Of a stretch of 45,712 nucleotides of DNA, positions 1 through 8,120 are shown piece by piece. The position numbers and the translations under genes were made by a program. This DNA is from Methanobacteriota archaeon. GTDB taxonomy: Archaea > Thermoplasmatota > Poseidoniia > Poseidoniales > Poseidoniaceae. Under the pieces are notes generated by a model. It was not told where the DNA came from, did no database searches, and worked only from the letters and a program-made list of their open reading frames with translations. Within the stretch, counting starts at the first letter, position 1; each line of letters begins with the position of its first letter. Location of the stretch: positions 18,061 to 63,772 of the forward strand of contig PAJM01000007.1 of assembly GCA_002706065.1 (NCBI GenBank), in the 5' to 3' direction.

Positions 1-530
1 CGAGGAGGCAACGTCGATACCTTTGGTTCAACGAATCGAATCACAAGTGCAAGATTAAACCAAGCATGTGCGATCAGCAACGCTATGATATGTCCTGTGT
101 TCTCAATTCCAAGTGTTGCGGAGAATTCTCCAACAATTCCAGAATCGTTACGCAGATCGATGCCAATTGAATCCAGAACACCACCGTCTTTGATCAGTGC
201 CAGAAATCCCATTGCTGCAACAACGGTTGGAGTTACAAACGGTAGGGTCAATGCTGCTCGAATCACTCCGATTCTTTTCCACTTGTATCGTCCAAGCCAC
301 CATGCGATTGGGAGACCAATCGCAAGAGTAAGTATTGCAGACAAACTTGCTTGAATGAATGTAAATGCAATCGCTTCGGAACCGAGTGGATGGTCTCCAA
401 TCTGCAACATCGCCTGCAACGGATTTGTTCCAGTGACGAAGATTAACCGATCTAAGGCCAGGAACAACGGGAGCAGTATCATTGAGAGAAAAATCACAAC
501 TGGAGCGAACCTTCCAAGGTTTGAACGCAT
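1..530 (-). CDS. thiP: ABC transporter permease, ThiP-like (3' end cut by window edge)
   Basis: This is the N-terminal 176 codons of a binding-protein-dependent ABC permease; the gene continues past base 1. Translating the minus strand from the ATG at 530 gives a first hydrophobic segment (about residues 8-27), a second (about 53-78) ending in GLPIAWWLGRYKW, then TLPFVTPTVVAAMGFLAL and HAWFNLALVIRFVEP. The last two stretches are characteristic of thiamine/iron-type permeases of the ThiP family. The start lies 9 bases after the stop of the ThiB-like lipoprotein gene, so the two form one transcript with the ThiR regulator. The expected role is the membrane channel of a thiamine uptake ABC transporter; the ATPase (ThiQ) would be expected further left. 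The thiamine assignment rests mainly on the neighbouring ThiR. From sequence alone an iron(III) or putrescine permease cannot be excluded. Confidence 0.85.
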   Translation of the reverse strand, partial: MRSNLGRFAPVVIFLSMILLPLFLALDRLIFVTGTNPLQAMLQIGDHPLGSEAIAFTFIQASLSAILTLAIGLPIAWWLGRYKWKRIGVIRAALTLPFVTPTVVAAMGFLALIKDGGVLDSIGIDLRNDSGIVGEFSATLGIENTGHIIALLIAHAWFNLALVIRFVEPKVSTLPP

Positions 531-539
531 GCTGACAAC

Positions 540-1646
540 TCAAATGGATTGTGTTGCTTCTCGCCAATCCATGAGCCAACCTTCCATCTCAGAATCAATG
601 CGCTCTGGCGTGATTTCTGAAGGATTGGAAGGGATTGGACTATGGTGTCGATATCCATCTGTTACAGGCATGTCTTCTCCTTCGAGGACAGAATACATCA
701 GATTGTTTTCTGGCATGTTCTTGTTGACCTCATCGCTAAGAAGGAACTGGATGAACGCATCAACAGCAGGTGCAGATCCGCCTCCGTTGACCTTTGCAGC
801 GTATTCAATTTGGTGGAACGAAGCGTAATCGATGTTCACGGCTTTGGAGATGGTGTAATTCCCTCCATAATATGCCTCAACACCTGGTGAATGGCAGTAT
901 GAAACGGTCAACCATGCATCTCCAATATGGCCTTCACCCCAAACGCCGTAACCACCACTGTAGTGAGTTTCGTAGGCTTCAGTCCAACCTGATGTGAAAA
1001 TGGCATCGTTGTCCGCCATGGCTTTCCACCATTCCATAGCATCCATGGTTGACTGTCGCTCAAAGTAATCGATTGTTGCAGTCATGAACGCTCTGCCTGG
1101 AGATGAAGTTGTCGGACTTGGGAATGCAGTTCTTCCTTTCCATTGTTCTCCTGTTAGCTCTTCAAGGGTCTGTGGGAAGGTGAGGTTGTTGGCCTCAAGA
1201 GCCTCAGTGTCTGCGTTGAGGCAGACATAGCCTTGGTCAAATGGTACTGCCAAATCTCCTTGATACGCCGTTAACGAGAGCGGATCCAATTCTGGTATCG
1301 TTGCAGAATGCGGAGCGAGGAGACAGTTGTCGAGTGCGGTGTGCAGATATGTGTTGTCAAGCCCAAGAGCAATGTCTGCTTGAGGAGCCTCTTTGGTAAG
1401 CAGGAGTGTTTCAAGAATACCTCCTGCATCATCCGTTCGAATCATGTTGATCTCATAACCGGTCTCATTGGTAAATTCTGTAAGCATCTCATCGCTTAGA
1501 GCAAGGATGTCATAGGTGATAATGGTCAAGGTTCCGTCGTCTTCACCGGTCACAACTACACAATCCTCTGCAGCACTTTGCTGGCTCAAACAGCCGCTCA
1601 GTGGTGCGAGGAGAACGAGGGACAAGACTAGACTGGGGCGAATCAT
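540..1646 (-). CDS. thiB: ABC transporter substrate-binding lipoprotein, ThiB-like (probable thiamine binding)
   Basis: This 368-residue extracellular solute-binding protein starts MIRPSLVLSLVLLAPLSGC. The hydrophobic signal ends in a lipobox (LSGC, Cys19), so it should be lipid-anchored on the outer face of the membrane. The mature part has the periplasmic-binding-protein pattern of ThiB and relatives: LTIITYDILALSDEMLTEF near the N-terminus, IALGLDNTYL, AVPFDQGYVCLN, and a FPSPTTSSPGRAF loop. I chose the ATG at 1646 over the longer reading frame (1736) because it gives the clean lipoprotein signal. It also overlaps the stop of the upstream thiR gene as ATGA, and a GGGGGT tract lies just upstream. 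Downstream, 9 bases separate it from the permease. Ligand identity is inferred from the thiR-thiB-thiP order; other small cationic ligands are possible. Confidence 0.85.
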   Translation of the reverse strand: MIRPSLVLSLVLLAPLSGCLSQQSAAEDCVVVTGEDDGTLTIITYDILALSDEMLTEFTNETGYEINMIRTDDAGGILETLLLTKEAPQADIALGLDNTYLHTALDNCLLAPHSATIPELDPLSLTAYQGDLAVPFDQGYVCLNADTEALEANNLTFPQTLEELTGEQWKGRTAFPSPTTSSPGRAFMTATIDYFERQSTMDAMEWWKAMADNDAIFTSGWTEAYETHYSGGYGVWGEGHIGDAWLTVSYCHSPGVEAYYGGNYTISKAVNIDYASFHQIEYAAKVNGGGSAPAVDAFIQFLLSDEVNKNMPENNLMYSVLEGEDMPVTDGYRHHSPIPSNPSEITPERIDSEMEGWLMDWREATQSI

Positions 1647-2506
1647 GCCAATACCCCCAAGGTCTTGATGAGTGTGTGACATCGATCGACAACATCGAGA
1701 GGACTCGCTCCGAGTATGTAGAGCGAAGGCTCCCATCCAAAATCTCCGATATCAAGGATGACATCGATTTGAGCGTTCGATTCTTCCAAGCCACTGCGAT
1801 CGGCATCAGCGAGTTCCCACGAGAGCTGGTTGCACGCTTCCTGAACGGAATCAATGTCTGTTCCTTCGTAATCGCCTGGTGGTCGTATATTGATGATCGC
1901 AGTTTTGGATGCATCGCTTTTACGAGCTTCAAGCAGCATCTCAGCGAGGTGCTTGGAGGAACCGAACTGTGGTTTTCCGTGGGTTCGTAATTCACCATCA
2001 ACCGCTGTGATTTTCCCTGGTACTGCCGCAACATCCTCCAACGAGTTTGCTGCGTTCAGGCATGCTGCGATGTTCATTCCTACATTGGGTAGAACTGGCA
2101 TGACGAGTCTTGAATCGAGACGGCCAATGGCCCATTCAAGTCTTCGAATCAGGGCATGTTCGTTCTGGTCGGCCTCCAAATCCAATCCTGTCAGCGTCTT
2201 GTCAAAACGGAGGACTTGATTCCCAGTGAATTGGAATTCAACAATGAATCGCTGTTGCAACAATTCTTCATTTTGCCCGACGGACAGTAGCCCCCCTGCG
2301 ATTTCTTTGGCCCAACCATCGACGGTGAGTTCGTCAGCCGATCCAGGTAATCCGCTTATTTGCTTTTGATATTGTCTTGAAATGGTGCTTTGAGTCGTAC
2401 CAAGCATCGATGCAATGTTCATTTGTGACCATCCTTGGCCGAGTAATTCTCTTGCAAGTTGCATGTGCAGGCGAGAGAGCCATGCACTACCGTTTTGTCC
2501 TAGCAT
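1643..2506 (-). CDS. thiR: Thiamine-responsive transcriptional regulator ThiR (HTH + ThiN-like domain)
   Basis: The 287 residues carry an N-terminal helix-turn-helix (about 15-45, with LLGQGWSQMNIASMLGTTQS, then TISRQY). A C-terminal domain (about 105-285) resembles ThiN, the archaeal thiamine-phosphate synthase domain. Diagnostic ThiN-like pieces are MPVLPNVGMNIAACLNAANS, DVAAVPGKITAVDGEL, FGSSKHLAEMLLEARK and TAIINIRPPGD. An HTH fused to a ThiN-like domain is the layout of the archaeal ThiR regulators, in which the ThiN part senses thiamine phosphates instead of making them. It is first in a minus-strand operon with thiB and thiP and overlaps thiB by four bases (ATGA), which suggests translational coupling. 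It probably controls its own operon; a 13-base palindrome sits 45 bases upstream. A fusion of HTH to an active ThiN synthase is the alternative, but no ThiD or other thiamine biosynthesis gene is adjacent. Confidence 0.85.
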   Translation of the reverse strand: MLGQNGSAWLSRLHMQLARELLGQGWSQMNIASMLGTTQSTISRQYQKQISGLPGSADELTVDGWAKEIAGGLLSVGQNEELLQQRFIVEFQFTGNQVLRFDKTLTGLDLEADQNEHALIRRLEWAIGRLDSRLVMPVLPNVGMNIAACLNAANSLEDVAAVPGKITAVDGELRTHGKPQFGSSKHLAEMLLEARKSDASKTAIINIRPPGDYEGTDIDSVQEACNQLSWELADADRSGLEESNAQIDVILDIGDFGWEPSLYILGASPLDVVDRCHTLIKTLGVLA

Positions 2507-2550
2507 GGCCTTTGCATTGCGTGCCAGTTATTCAATGTATGTAATCAAAA

Positions 2551-2563
2551 ATGCATTCTGCAT
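2551..2563. promoter_or_regulatory. Inverted repeat ATGCA-TTC-TGCAT, candidate ThiR operator
   Basis: The 117-base divergent intergenic region between thiR (start 2506) and the decarboxylase gene (start 2624) holds one perfect 5+3+5 inverted repeat. On the thiR side an AT-rich stretch reading GAATAA on the minus strand (about 2528-2533) lies about 25 bases before the thiR start and could be its TATA box, which places the palindrome just upstream of it. Autoregulation by ThiR is an inference from position. I do not know the ThiR consensus for this lineage. Confidence 0.35.
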
Positions 2564-2623
2564 AGGATGAAAGCACTTGCAACGATGACCACGTTCAAAG
2601 ACCGCTTCCTCTAGAGTCGCATT

Positions 2624-4039
2624 ATGGAGGTGGAAAGGTTCCTTGACGAAGTCCTTTCTCGAGTGACTGCCTTCCTCGAATCGAGCCAACTCGAATCAAA
2701 AATTCGGACAGGTCAGTCGCATGATTCCCTGAGTCGAACGTCAGATCTCAAACTCCCAATGGAAGGGCGAGGGCTTGAAGCTGCATTGGATGATATTGAA
2801 TCGGTGTTACGAGACTCGGTCCGCACGACTGCACCTGGTTTCATGAATCCCCTGTGGGGCGGTCTTTCCATCTCTTCGATTGCTGGAGAAGTGGTGGCTG
2901 CTGCTACAAACACTGCGATGTACACCTATGAAATCGCCCCAATTGCTACATTGATCGAATCAACGATTCTTTCCCGCATGGCCGAACTCGCTGATTTTGG
3001 AACCAGCCAAGGAACGCTCACAACTGGGGGGTCCAATGGCAACATGTTGGGTATGCTTTGTGCGCGTCAAGCCAAACTTCCGCTGTCGAGCCAAACCGGG
3101 TTTGATGGCAGTAAAATGGTGGCGTTCGTCTCGGAGGAGTCGCATTATTCGTTTAACATAGCATCGAATGTAATTGGAATAGGTCAGTCAAATCTCATTA
3201 AAGTGCGCTGCAATGAACACGGCCAAATGCGTCCTGATTCACTGGAGGATGAAATTCAACGAGCAGTGCGCAACGGTTTCACGCCTTTTGCCGTTCTCGC
3301 AACAAGTGGAACAACTGTGAAGGGAAGTTTCGATCCGCTGCGAGAACTCGCATCGATCGCCCACAAGCACGATTTGTGGATGCATGTCGATGCTGCTTGG
3401 GGAGGTTCGTGCTTGTTTTCATCACGATATCGTTCACTCATGGATGGAATAGAACTCGCTGACAGCTTCTGCTGGGATGCACACAAAATGATGGGTATAC
3501 CACTGATTTGTTCAGCGTTTATTGTCAAAGATGCAGAAGTGTTGCGAACCGTTTGCTCGAATGGAAATACAGCGCATTACCTCTATCTCGAAACAGGTGA
3601 AGATGTGGATTTAGGTCGTTATTCACTCCAATGTGGACGTCGAAATGATGCGCTCAAACTCTGGTTGGCGTGGAGGGAAATTGGAGATGCTGGGTGGGCG
3701 TCAATGCTTGAGCGCTTCATGGAGTTGGCTGATTATTTGGAAAAGCAGGTGGATGAACACGATGCTTTGGAAATGGTGAGTGACCGAATGTGGACCAATG
3801 TTTGCTTCAGATATACTGGATCATCCGAACAGGGGGAACTCAATCGCATCAACACTGAGTTGCGCCAACGCTTGATACAAGATGGACGATTCATGGTAAG
3901 TCGAAGTCACGTTGACGAGAAAATCATCCTGCGCTCAGTCATTGCAAACCGAAACATTACAGAAGAATCGCTTGATTCCTTCATCGATTGCGTGGTAGCG
4001 CTTGGAAAGGATATTGAACGAGGTTTGCCTCAAGAATAA
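2624..4039 (+). CDS. Group II PLP-dependent amino-acid decarboxylase (glutamate / cysteine-sulfinate / aspartate decarboxylase-like)
   Basis: This is a cytoplasmic PLP enzyme of 471 residues. HVDAAWGGSCLFSSRYRS is followed by FCWDAHKMMGIPLICSAFIV, in which Lys288 is the Schiff-base lysine. The sequence after the lysine, and the later LQCGRRNDALKLWLAW, resemble animal GAD65/67 and cysteine-sulfinate decarboxylases more than the TDC/AADC branch. An N-terminal FMNPLWGGLSISSIAGE and GTLTTGGSNGNMLGMLCARQ complete the fold. Length is usual for the family. The start at 2624 is the first ATG after the divergent promoter region. Only 15 bases separate its stop from gcvT, so it is probably co-transcribed with the glycine cleavage genes. 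The substrate cannot be read from the sequence: Glu, Asp or cysteine sulfinate are candidates, yielding GABA, beta-alanine (for CoA) or hypotaurine. Confidence 0.87.
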   Translation: MEVERFLDEVLSRVTAFLESSQLESKIRTGQSHDSLSRTSDLKLPMEGRGLEAALDDIESVLRDSVRTTAPGFMNPLWGGLSISSIAGEVVAAATNTAMYTYEIAPIATLIESTILSRMAELADFGTSQGTLTTGGSNGNMLGMLCARQAKLPLSSQTGFDGSKMVAFVSEESHYSFNIASNVIGIGQSNLIKVRCNEHGQMRPDSLEDEIQRAVRNGFTPFAVLATSGTTVKGSFDPLRELASIAHKHDLWMHVDAAWGGSCLFSSRYRSLMDGIELADSFCWDAHKMMGIPLICSAFIVKDAEVLRTVCSNGNTAHYLYLETGEDVDLGRYSLQCGRRNDALKLWLAWREIGDAGWASMLERFMELADYLEKQVDEHDALEMVSDRMWTNVCFRYTGSSEQGELNRINTELRQRLIQDGRFMVSRSHVDEKIILRSVIANRNITEESLDSFIDCVVALGKDIERGLPQE

Positions 4040-4054
4040 TACGGACGTGAACTT

Positions 4055-5170
4055 ATGAGTGAAGGGACATTGGTAAGAACTGCATTGTACGACGAACACG
4101 TTGCCCTTGATGGAAACATTGTTGATTTCCACGGCTTTGAATTGCCCATTTGGTATTCCAACATCAAAGCGGAACATCTCGCCACTCGAGAATCTTCAGG
4201 TCTTTTCGATGTCTCTCACATGGGTACGTTTCGTTTTACTGGATCAAACGTTCGTGAATGGCTTGAAGGCGTTGCAACTCAGAAAGTCACATCGATTCCC
4301 GTTGGACGATGTGCTTACACTCACTTCCTTGACAATGATGGATTCATCATCGACGACATGATTTTTGCAGTTGTCTCCGAAGATGAAATTCTTGGAGTAC
4401 CGAACGCGTCGATGATCGATGTCATGTGGAACTGGTTCCACGAATGTTCGCCAGCAGATTCCGGAGTCACCATCGAGAATCTATCGCCTGCATATTCCAT
4501 CGTGGCCCTTCAAGGTCCAGAAAGCAAACAGTATCTCGATGCTGCATTCGGCGAAGGTCAACACGTCGGCCGCTTCAAATGGGCATCTTTTACAGACAAC
4601 AACCTCGGTGTTGAAGGATGGATCCAAGGAACTGGATACACTGGCGAAGCAGGATACGAAATTTTTGTGCCAAACGATTCAGTTGCAACCGTTTGGCGTG
4701 CTCTCATTGATGCTGGGGCAACACCTGTTGGCCTCGGTGCACGTGATACTCTTCGGCTGGAGAAAGGATATCTCCTCTCTGGTGTTGATTTCTTGTGGCC
4801 TGGTATTGATGATGGCTCCCATGCGTTCCTCGCTCGAGATTCTTGGGAAACCAACGTACCCTTCGGACTCGACACAGGCCATGCGTTCACAGGTCGTGAT
4901 CGAGTCGTTTCGCACGACGACTCAAACGAGCGTTGGTGGGGCATCAAGTACCTTGAGCGTGGTCCGTTGCCTCGACCTGGGAAAGATGTTCTCTCGCTTG
5001 ATGGAACGAAAATAGGTCAATTGACTTCAGGAGCGCCTTCCCCCTCACTTGGTAATACGGGCATAGGCATCGGTTACATTTCAGGCGTCAACGAAGGTGA
5101 TGAAGTGCTGATTGCTGCGAGCCCACGTTCCTCGGTTCGGGCTGTTATTATTCGACCGCCTTTTGTATAG
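4055..5170 (+). CDS. gcvT: Glycine cleavage system T protein (aminomethyltransferase)
   Basis: These 371 residues match GcvT, which transfers the methylene group from aminomethyl-lipoyl H protein to tetrahydrofolate and releases ammonia. Visible family features are the N-terminal VDFHGFELPIWYSNIKAEHL, the SSGLFDVSHMGTF segment, the folate-site region FLDNDGFIIDDMIF, GYTGEAGYEIFVPND and GLGARDTLRLEKGYLLSGVD, and a C-terminal beta-barrel (IGQLTSGAPSPSLGNTGIG). The gene lies 15 bases after the PLP decarboxylase and 83 bases before gcvPA. The pathway works in the cytoplasm with GcvP, lipoylated GcvH and dihydrolipoamide dehydrogenase; the last two are not in this window. Assignment is firm. A DMSP demethylase (DmdA) relative was considered, but the neighbouring gcvP genes favour GcvT. 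Confidence 0.95.
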   Translation: MSEGTLVRTALYDEHVALDGNIVDFHGFELPIWYSNIKAEHLATRESSGLFDVSHMGTFRFTGSNVREWLEGVATQKVTSIPVGRCAYTHFLDNDGFIIDDMIFAVVSEDEILGVPNASMIDVMWNWFHECSPADSGVTIENLSPAYSIVALQGPESKQYLDAAFGEGQHVGRFKWASFTDNNLGVEGWIQGTGYTGEAGYEIFVPNDSVATVWRALIDAGATPVGLGARDTLRLEKGYLLSGVDFLWPGIDDGSHAFLARDSWETNVPFGLDTGHAFTGRDRVVSHDDSNERWWGIKYLERGPLPRPGKDVLSLDGTKIGQLTSGAPSPSLGNTGIGIGYISGVNEGDEVLIAASPRSSVRAVIIRPPFV

Positions 5171-5240
5171 ACGGCCATCGTTTCTTGATGGTTCAATGAC
5201 GAACATTATGAGCGCTACGCGATTGGTTCACTTTGTCTGC

Positions 5241-5245
5241 GGAGG
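5241..5245 (+). promoter_or_regulatory. Shine-Dalgarno site fixing the gcvPA start
   Basis: GGAGG at this position lies 8 bases before the ATG at 5254. This favours that ATG over an in-frame TTG at 5233, which has no such element. The rest of the 83-base gap between gcvT and gcvPA shows only a weak CCATC/GATGG inverted repeat (5175-5191). Confidence 0.65.
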
Positions 5246-5253
5246 CGAGTCCT

Positions 5254-6624
5254 ATGGTCGACCAACTACCAAACCTTGGAAGAGAAGAAGAAATGCTGAA
5301 GGAGATGGGGGTCGAATCCATCGATGCACTGTTCGCTGATGTACCTGAATCCGTACGAATGATCGGCGATTTGCCATTACCAGATGCGCAGAGTGAGGAA
5401 GAGTTATTGGCAGATGCAAAGCGATTGCTGGGAGCAAATCTTGCTCTCGGCGACCAGCCGTCATTTCTTGGTGCAGGCCTGTATCGGAACTTTGTCCCAT
5501 CAAGTGTTTTCCAACTTGTAACACGAGGTGAGTTCCTCACATCATATACGCCTTACCAACCCGAGGTCTCTCAAGGAATGCTGCAAGCGATGTGGGAGTT
5601 TCAGTCGCTGATTTCTGAACTCATCGCAATGCCAATTACCAACCTTTCGTTGTACGATGGTTCAACAGCGGCTGCTGAGGCACTTACATGCGCAGTACGT
5701 GTCCACAATCGAAAAGCAGAACAAAAGGATACCATCTACATCTCAGAATTGACTCCACCCGATCGAGTCTCTGTCATTCACAATTACTGTCAAGGAGCCG
5801 GTATTGAAATCAAAACGCTTCATCATGATGAAAACGGTTGCATCAATCTCGAAGATGTCCAACGTGCTCGTGGTTCGTGTGCTGTGTATGTTGAACAACC
5901 GAACCCCATCGGAATCGTCGATGATGGGTATCCTTCCCTAAAGGAAATCATTGGCGACAACACCGCACTCATCGTCGGAGTACAACCCGTTTCATTGGGT
6001 TTACTCGAAGCACCAGGAAACTACGGAGCTGACATCGTCGTCGGTGAGGGACAACCTCTTGGAAGCCCTATCACTGGAGGAGGCCCCATTTACGGTATCT
6101 TTGGGTGTACCAAACCGTATCTCCGATTGATGCCAGGCCGAATTGTTGGTCGAAGCATCGATGTTGATGGCAAAGAGGCCTATTGCCTCACCCTCTCAAC
6201 ACGTGAACAACACATCCGACGACACCGAGCAACATCCAACATCTGTACCAACGAGACGCTCATCGCACTCATGGGTGCTATGCACATGTCCTTGTTGGGT
6301 CCAGAAGGACTCGAACATCTCGCAGTTCGGAACATGGCTGCTTGTGTGGACCTCAAGCGACATCTTGCAACATTGGATTCAATACGTCTTCCATACGAAC
6401 AACAGTCGAATTTCAATGAATTTGTTGTCGAAGTTCCCGGAACAACATCTGCCTGTTTGTCCTATCTTGAAAATCAAGGTGTTGTCGGTGGATTCGATCT
6501 TTCGGATTGGTATCCTGAGAAAACCAATCAGATGTTGTTAACGGTGACCGACCAGACAAGTGAACGAGACATCAAGAAGTTGATACAATCGCTCTCAAAT
6601 TGGACTCAGGAGGTGAACTCATGA
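5254..6624 (+). CDS. gcvPA: Glycine dehydrogenase (decarboxylating) subunit 1
   Basis: This is the N-terminal-half subunit (456 residues) of the two-subunit P protein found in many archaea and Gram-positive bacteria. Recognisable pieces are PSFLGAGLYRNFVPSSVFQL, the stretch from FLTSYTPYQPEVSQG into MLQAMWEFQS, MPITNLSLYDGSTAAAEA, and the C-terminal STREQHIRRHRATSNICTNE. The partner subunit carries the PLP lysine. Together they decarboxylate glycine and load the aminomethyl group on the H protein. The start at 5254 was chosen from the GGAGG eight bases upstream. Its TGA overlaps the gcvPB ATG (ATGA at 6621-6624), fitting 1:1 synthesis of the two subunits. Confidence 0.95.
   Translation: MVDQLPNLGREEEMLKEMGVESIDALFADVPESVRMIGDLPLPDAQSEEELLADAKRLLGANLALGDQPSFLGAGLYRNFVPSSVFQLVTRGEFLTSYTPYQPEVSQGMLQAMWEFQSLISELIAMPITNLSLYDGSTAAAEALTCAVRVHNRKAEQKDTIYISELTPPDRVSVIHNYCQGAGIEIKTLHHDENGCINLEDVQRARGSCAVYVEQPNPIGIVDDGYPSLKEIIGDNTALIVGVQPVSLGLLEAPGNYGADIVVGEGQPLGSPITGGGPIYGIFGCTKPYLRLMPGRIVGRSIDVDGKEAYCLTLSTREQHIRRHRATSNICTNETLIALMGAMHMSLLGPEGLEHLAVRNMAACVDLKRHLATLDSIRLPYEQQSNFNEFVVEVPGTTSACLSYLENQGVVGGFDLSDWYPEKTNQMLLTVTDQTSERDIKKLIQSLSNWTQEVNS
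6608..6616 (+). promoter_or_regulatory. Strong Shine-Dalgarno site (AGGAGGTGA) for gcvPB inside gcvPA
   Basis: This nine-base match to the complement of the 16S rRNA 3' end lies within the last codons of gcvPA, four bases before the ATG at 6621. It fixes that start over an in-frame TTG at 6600 and shows that this archaeon uses leadered, Shine-Dalgarno-driven initiation inside operons. Confidence 0.85.
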
Positions 6625-8120
6625 GCCGTTTGTTTGATCATTTTGGTGCAGAAGGCAAAGGTTACTCTCAACCTGCCCCACTTCTCCCCGCATCAGAACT
6701 CGACATTCCTTCCACAATGGTTCGGAAACAACTTCCACGCTGGCCCCGTCTTTCTGAACCGGAAATGGTACGTCACTACACGTGGTTATCCAAGAGAAAT
6801 TTTGGAATCGATACGGGGTTCTATCCTCTTGGTTCCTGTACGATGAAACACAACCCGCGCGTAAATGAAGTCGTAGCACAACTCCCTGGTATCGCAGATA
6901 TCCATCCACATCAGCCTGAACACCAACTGCAAGGCTTGCTCTCCATCTATTACGAGATGCAAGAGATGTTGGCCATCTGTGCTGGAATGGATGCCGTAAC
7001 ATTGCAACCCGTGGCTGGTGCTCAAGGAGAATTTACTGCAGTCCGTTGTTTCCAAGAATACTTCCGTCATCGAGGTGAACTGCATCGCACCAAGGTCATC
7101 GTACCTGATTCAGCGCACGGAACGAATCCTGCAAGTGCGGCAATGGCCGGATTTGAAATCATTGAAATTCCAAGTCAAGATGATGGTCGAATCGATTTGT
7201 CAGCACTTCGAGCTGTCGTTGGTGATGACACAGCCGCTATGATGATCACCAACCCAAACACACTCGGATTGTTTGAACAAGATATTGCCGAGGCGTCTGA
7301 AATTGTCCACAACGTTGGAGGCTTGATGTATTACGATGGTGCGAATTTCAACGCCATTCTCGGTCGCACCAGTCCAGGATTGATGGGCTTTGATGCAGTT
7401 CACTACAACCTTCACAAAACCTTCAGCCAACCGCATGGAGGCGGGGGTCCAGGCTCTGGACCAATTGGTGTCAAGGAACATCTTGCTCCGTTTTTGCCAT
7501 CTCCGATTGTCGCGCGACGTAATCCTACAAGCGATGAAGAACGCCAAGCTGTTGATGATTACTGGTACACATGGCATGCACCAGAACACACCATCGGTAA
7601 AGTCCAACAATGGCATGGTAACGCTGGTGCAGTTCTGCGGTGCTGGGCATACTATCGCCGATACGGCAAGGAACTTCGAACCATGTCTGAGCATGCAGTT
7701 TTGAATGCAAATTATTTGCGCCACGCGATTCATCGTGAAGCAAAAGCAGCAGGCGTAGACCACCTCTTTGTCGATGGCGCAGACACGATTGTTGCCAAGC
7801 ACGAATTCACGCTTTCGCTCGGACCTGCCAAAGAATCTCTTGGCATATCAGCAATGGATGTTGCAAAGGGTCTTCTCGACATGGGTTACATGGCACCGAC
7901 TGTTTACTTCCCATTGGTGGTCCCTGAGTGCATGATGATCGAACCAACAGAAACTGAATCAAAGGAGACACTCGATACCTTTGCAAGGGACTTCTGTAAG
8001 GTACTGCAACTCGATGCAGAAACACTTCACAACGCTCCAACAACAACCCCTGTTCGAAGAGTCGATGAGGTCTATGCGGCACGAAATCTCTGCCTTCGTC
8101 ATCCGTTCGATGGCGAGTGA
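6621..8120 (+). CDS. gcvPB: Glycine dehydrogenase (decarboxylating) subunit 2
   Basis: The 499 residues form the PLP-carrying subunit of split glycine decarboxylase. The cofactor site is HYNLHKTFSQPHGGGGPGSG with Lys266 as the Schiff-base lysine. Other family landmarks are FYPLGSCTMKHNPRVNE, LQPVAGAQGEFTAV, DSAHGTNPASAAMAGF, MITNPNTLGLFE and, near the C-terminus, MGYMAPTVYFPLVVPECMMI with PTETESKETLD. It overlaps gcvPA by four bases. Its last 22 bases overlap the 3' end of a convergent membrane-protein gene. The cluster has no gcvH or lpd, so the complete system needs genes elsewhere. Confidence 0.96.
   Translation: MSRLFDHFGAEGKGYSQPAPLLPASELDIPSTMVRKQLPRWPRLSEPEMVRHYTWLSKRNFGIDTGFYPLGSCTMKHNPRVNEVVAQLPGIADIHPHQPEHQLQGLLSIYYEMQEMLAICAGMDAVTLQPVAGAQGEFTAVRCFQEYFRHRGELHRTKVIVPDSAHGTNPASAAMAGFEIIEIPSQDDGRIDLSALRAVVGDDTAAMMITNPNTLGLFEQDIAEASEIVHNVGGLMYYDGANFNAILGRTSPGLMGFDAVHYNLHKTFSQPHGGGGPGSGPIGVKEHLAPFLPSPIVARRNPTSDEERQAVDDYWYTWHAPEHTIGKVQQWHGNAGAVLRCWAYYRRYGKELRTMSEHAVLNANYLRHAIHREAKAAGVDHLFVDGADTIVAKHEFTLSLGPAKESLGISAMDVAKGLLDMGYMAPTVYFPLVVPECMMIEPTETESKETLDTFARDFCKVLQLDAETLHNAPTTTPVRRVDEVYAARNLCLRHPFDGE

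Noticed and set aside
2507-2623. TPP riboswitch upstream of the thiamine operon
   Set aside because: The space is too short and lacks a recognisable CTGAGA-type core; control by the ThiR protein is the better explanation.
4419-5015. Second-frame open frame of 198 codons inside gcvT
   Set aside because: gcvT is continuous in its own frame with all motifs; the overlapping frame has no upstream initiation signal.
5171-5253. Glycine riboswitch or terminator in the gap before gcvPA
   Set aside because: Only a 5-base CCATC/GATGG inverted repeat is present; no conserved riboswitch core can be seen in 83 bases.
7200-7802. Minus-strand open frame of 200 codons within gcvPB
   Set aside because: Antisense to a well-conserved enzyme; the translation is rich in Cys and His with no recognisable fold.
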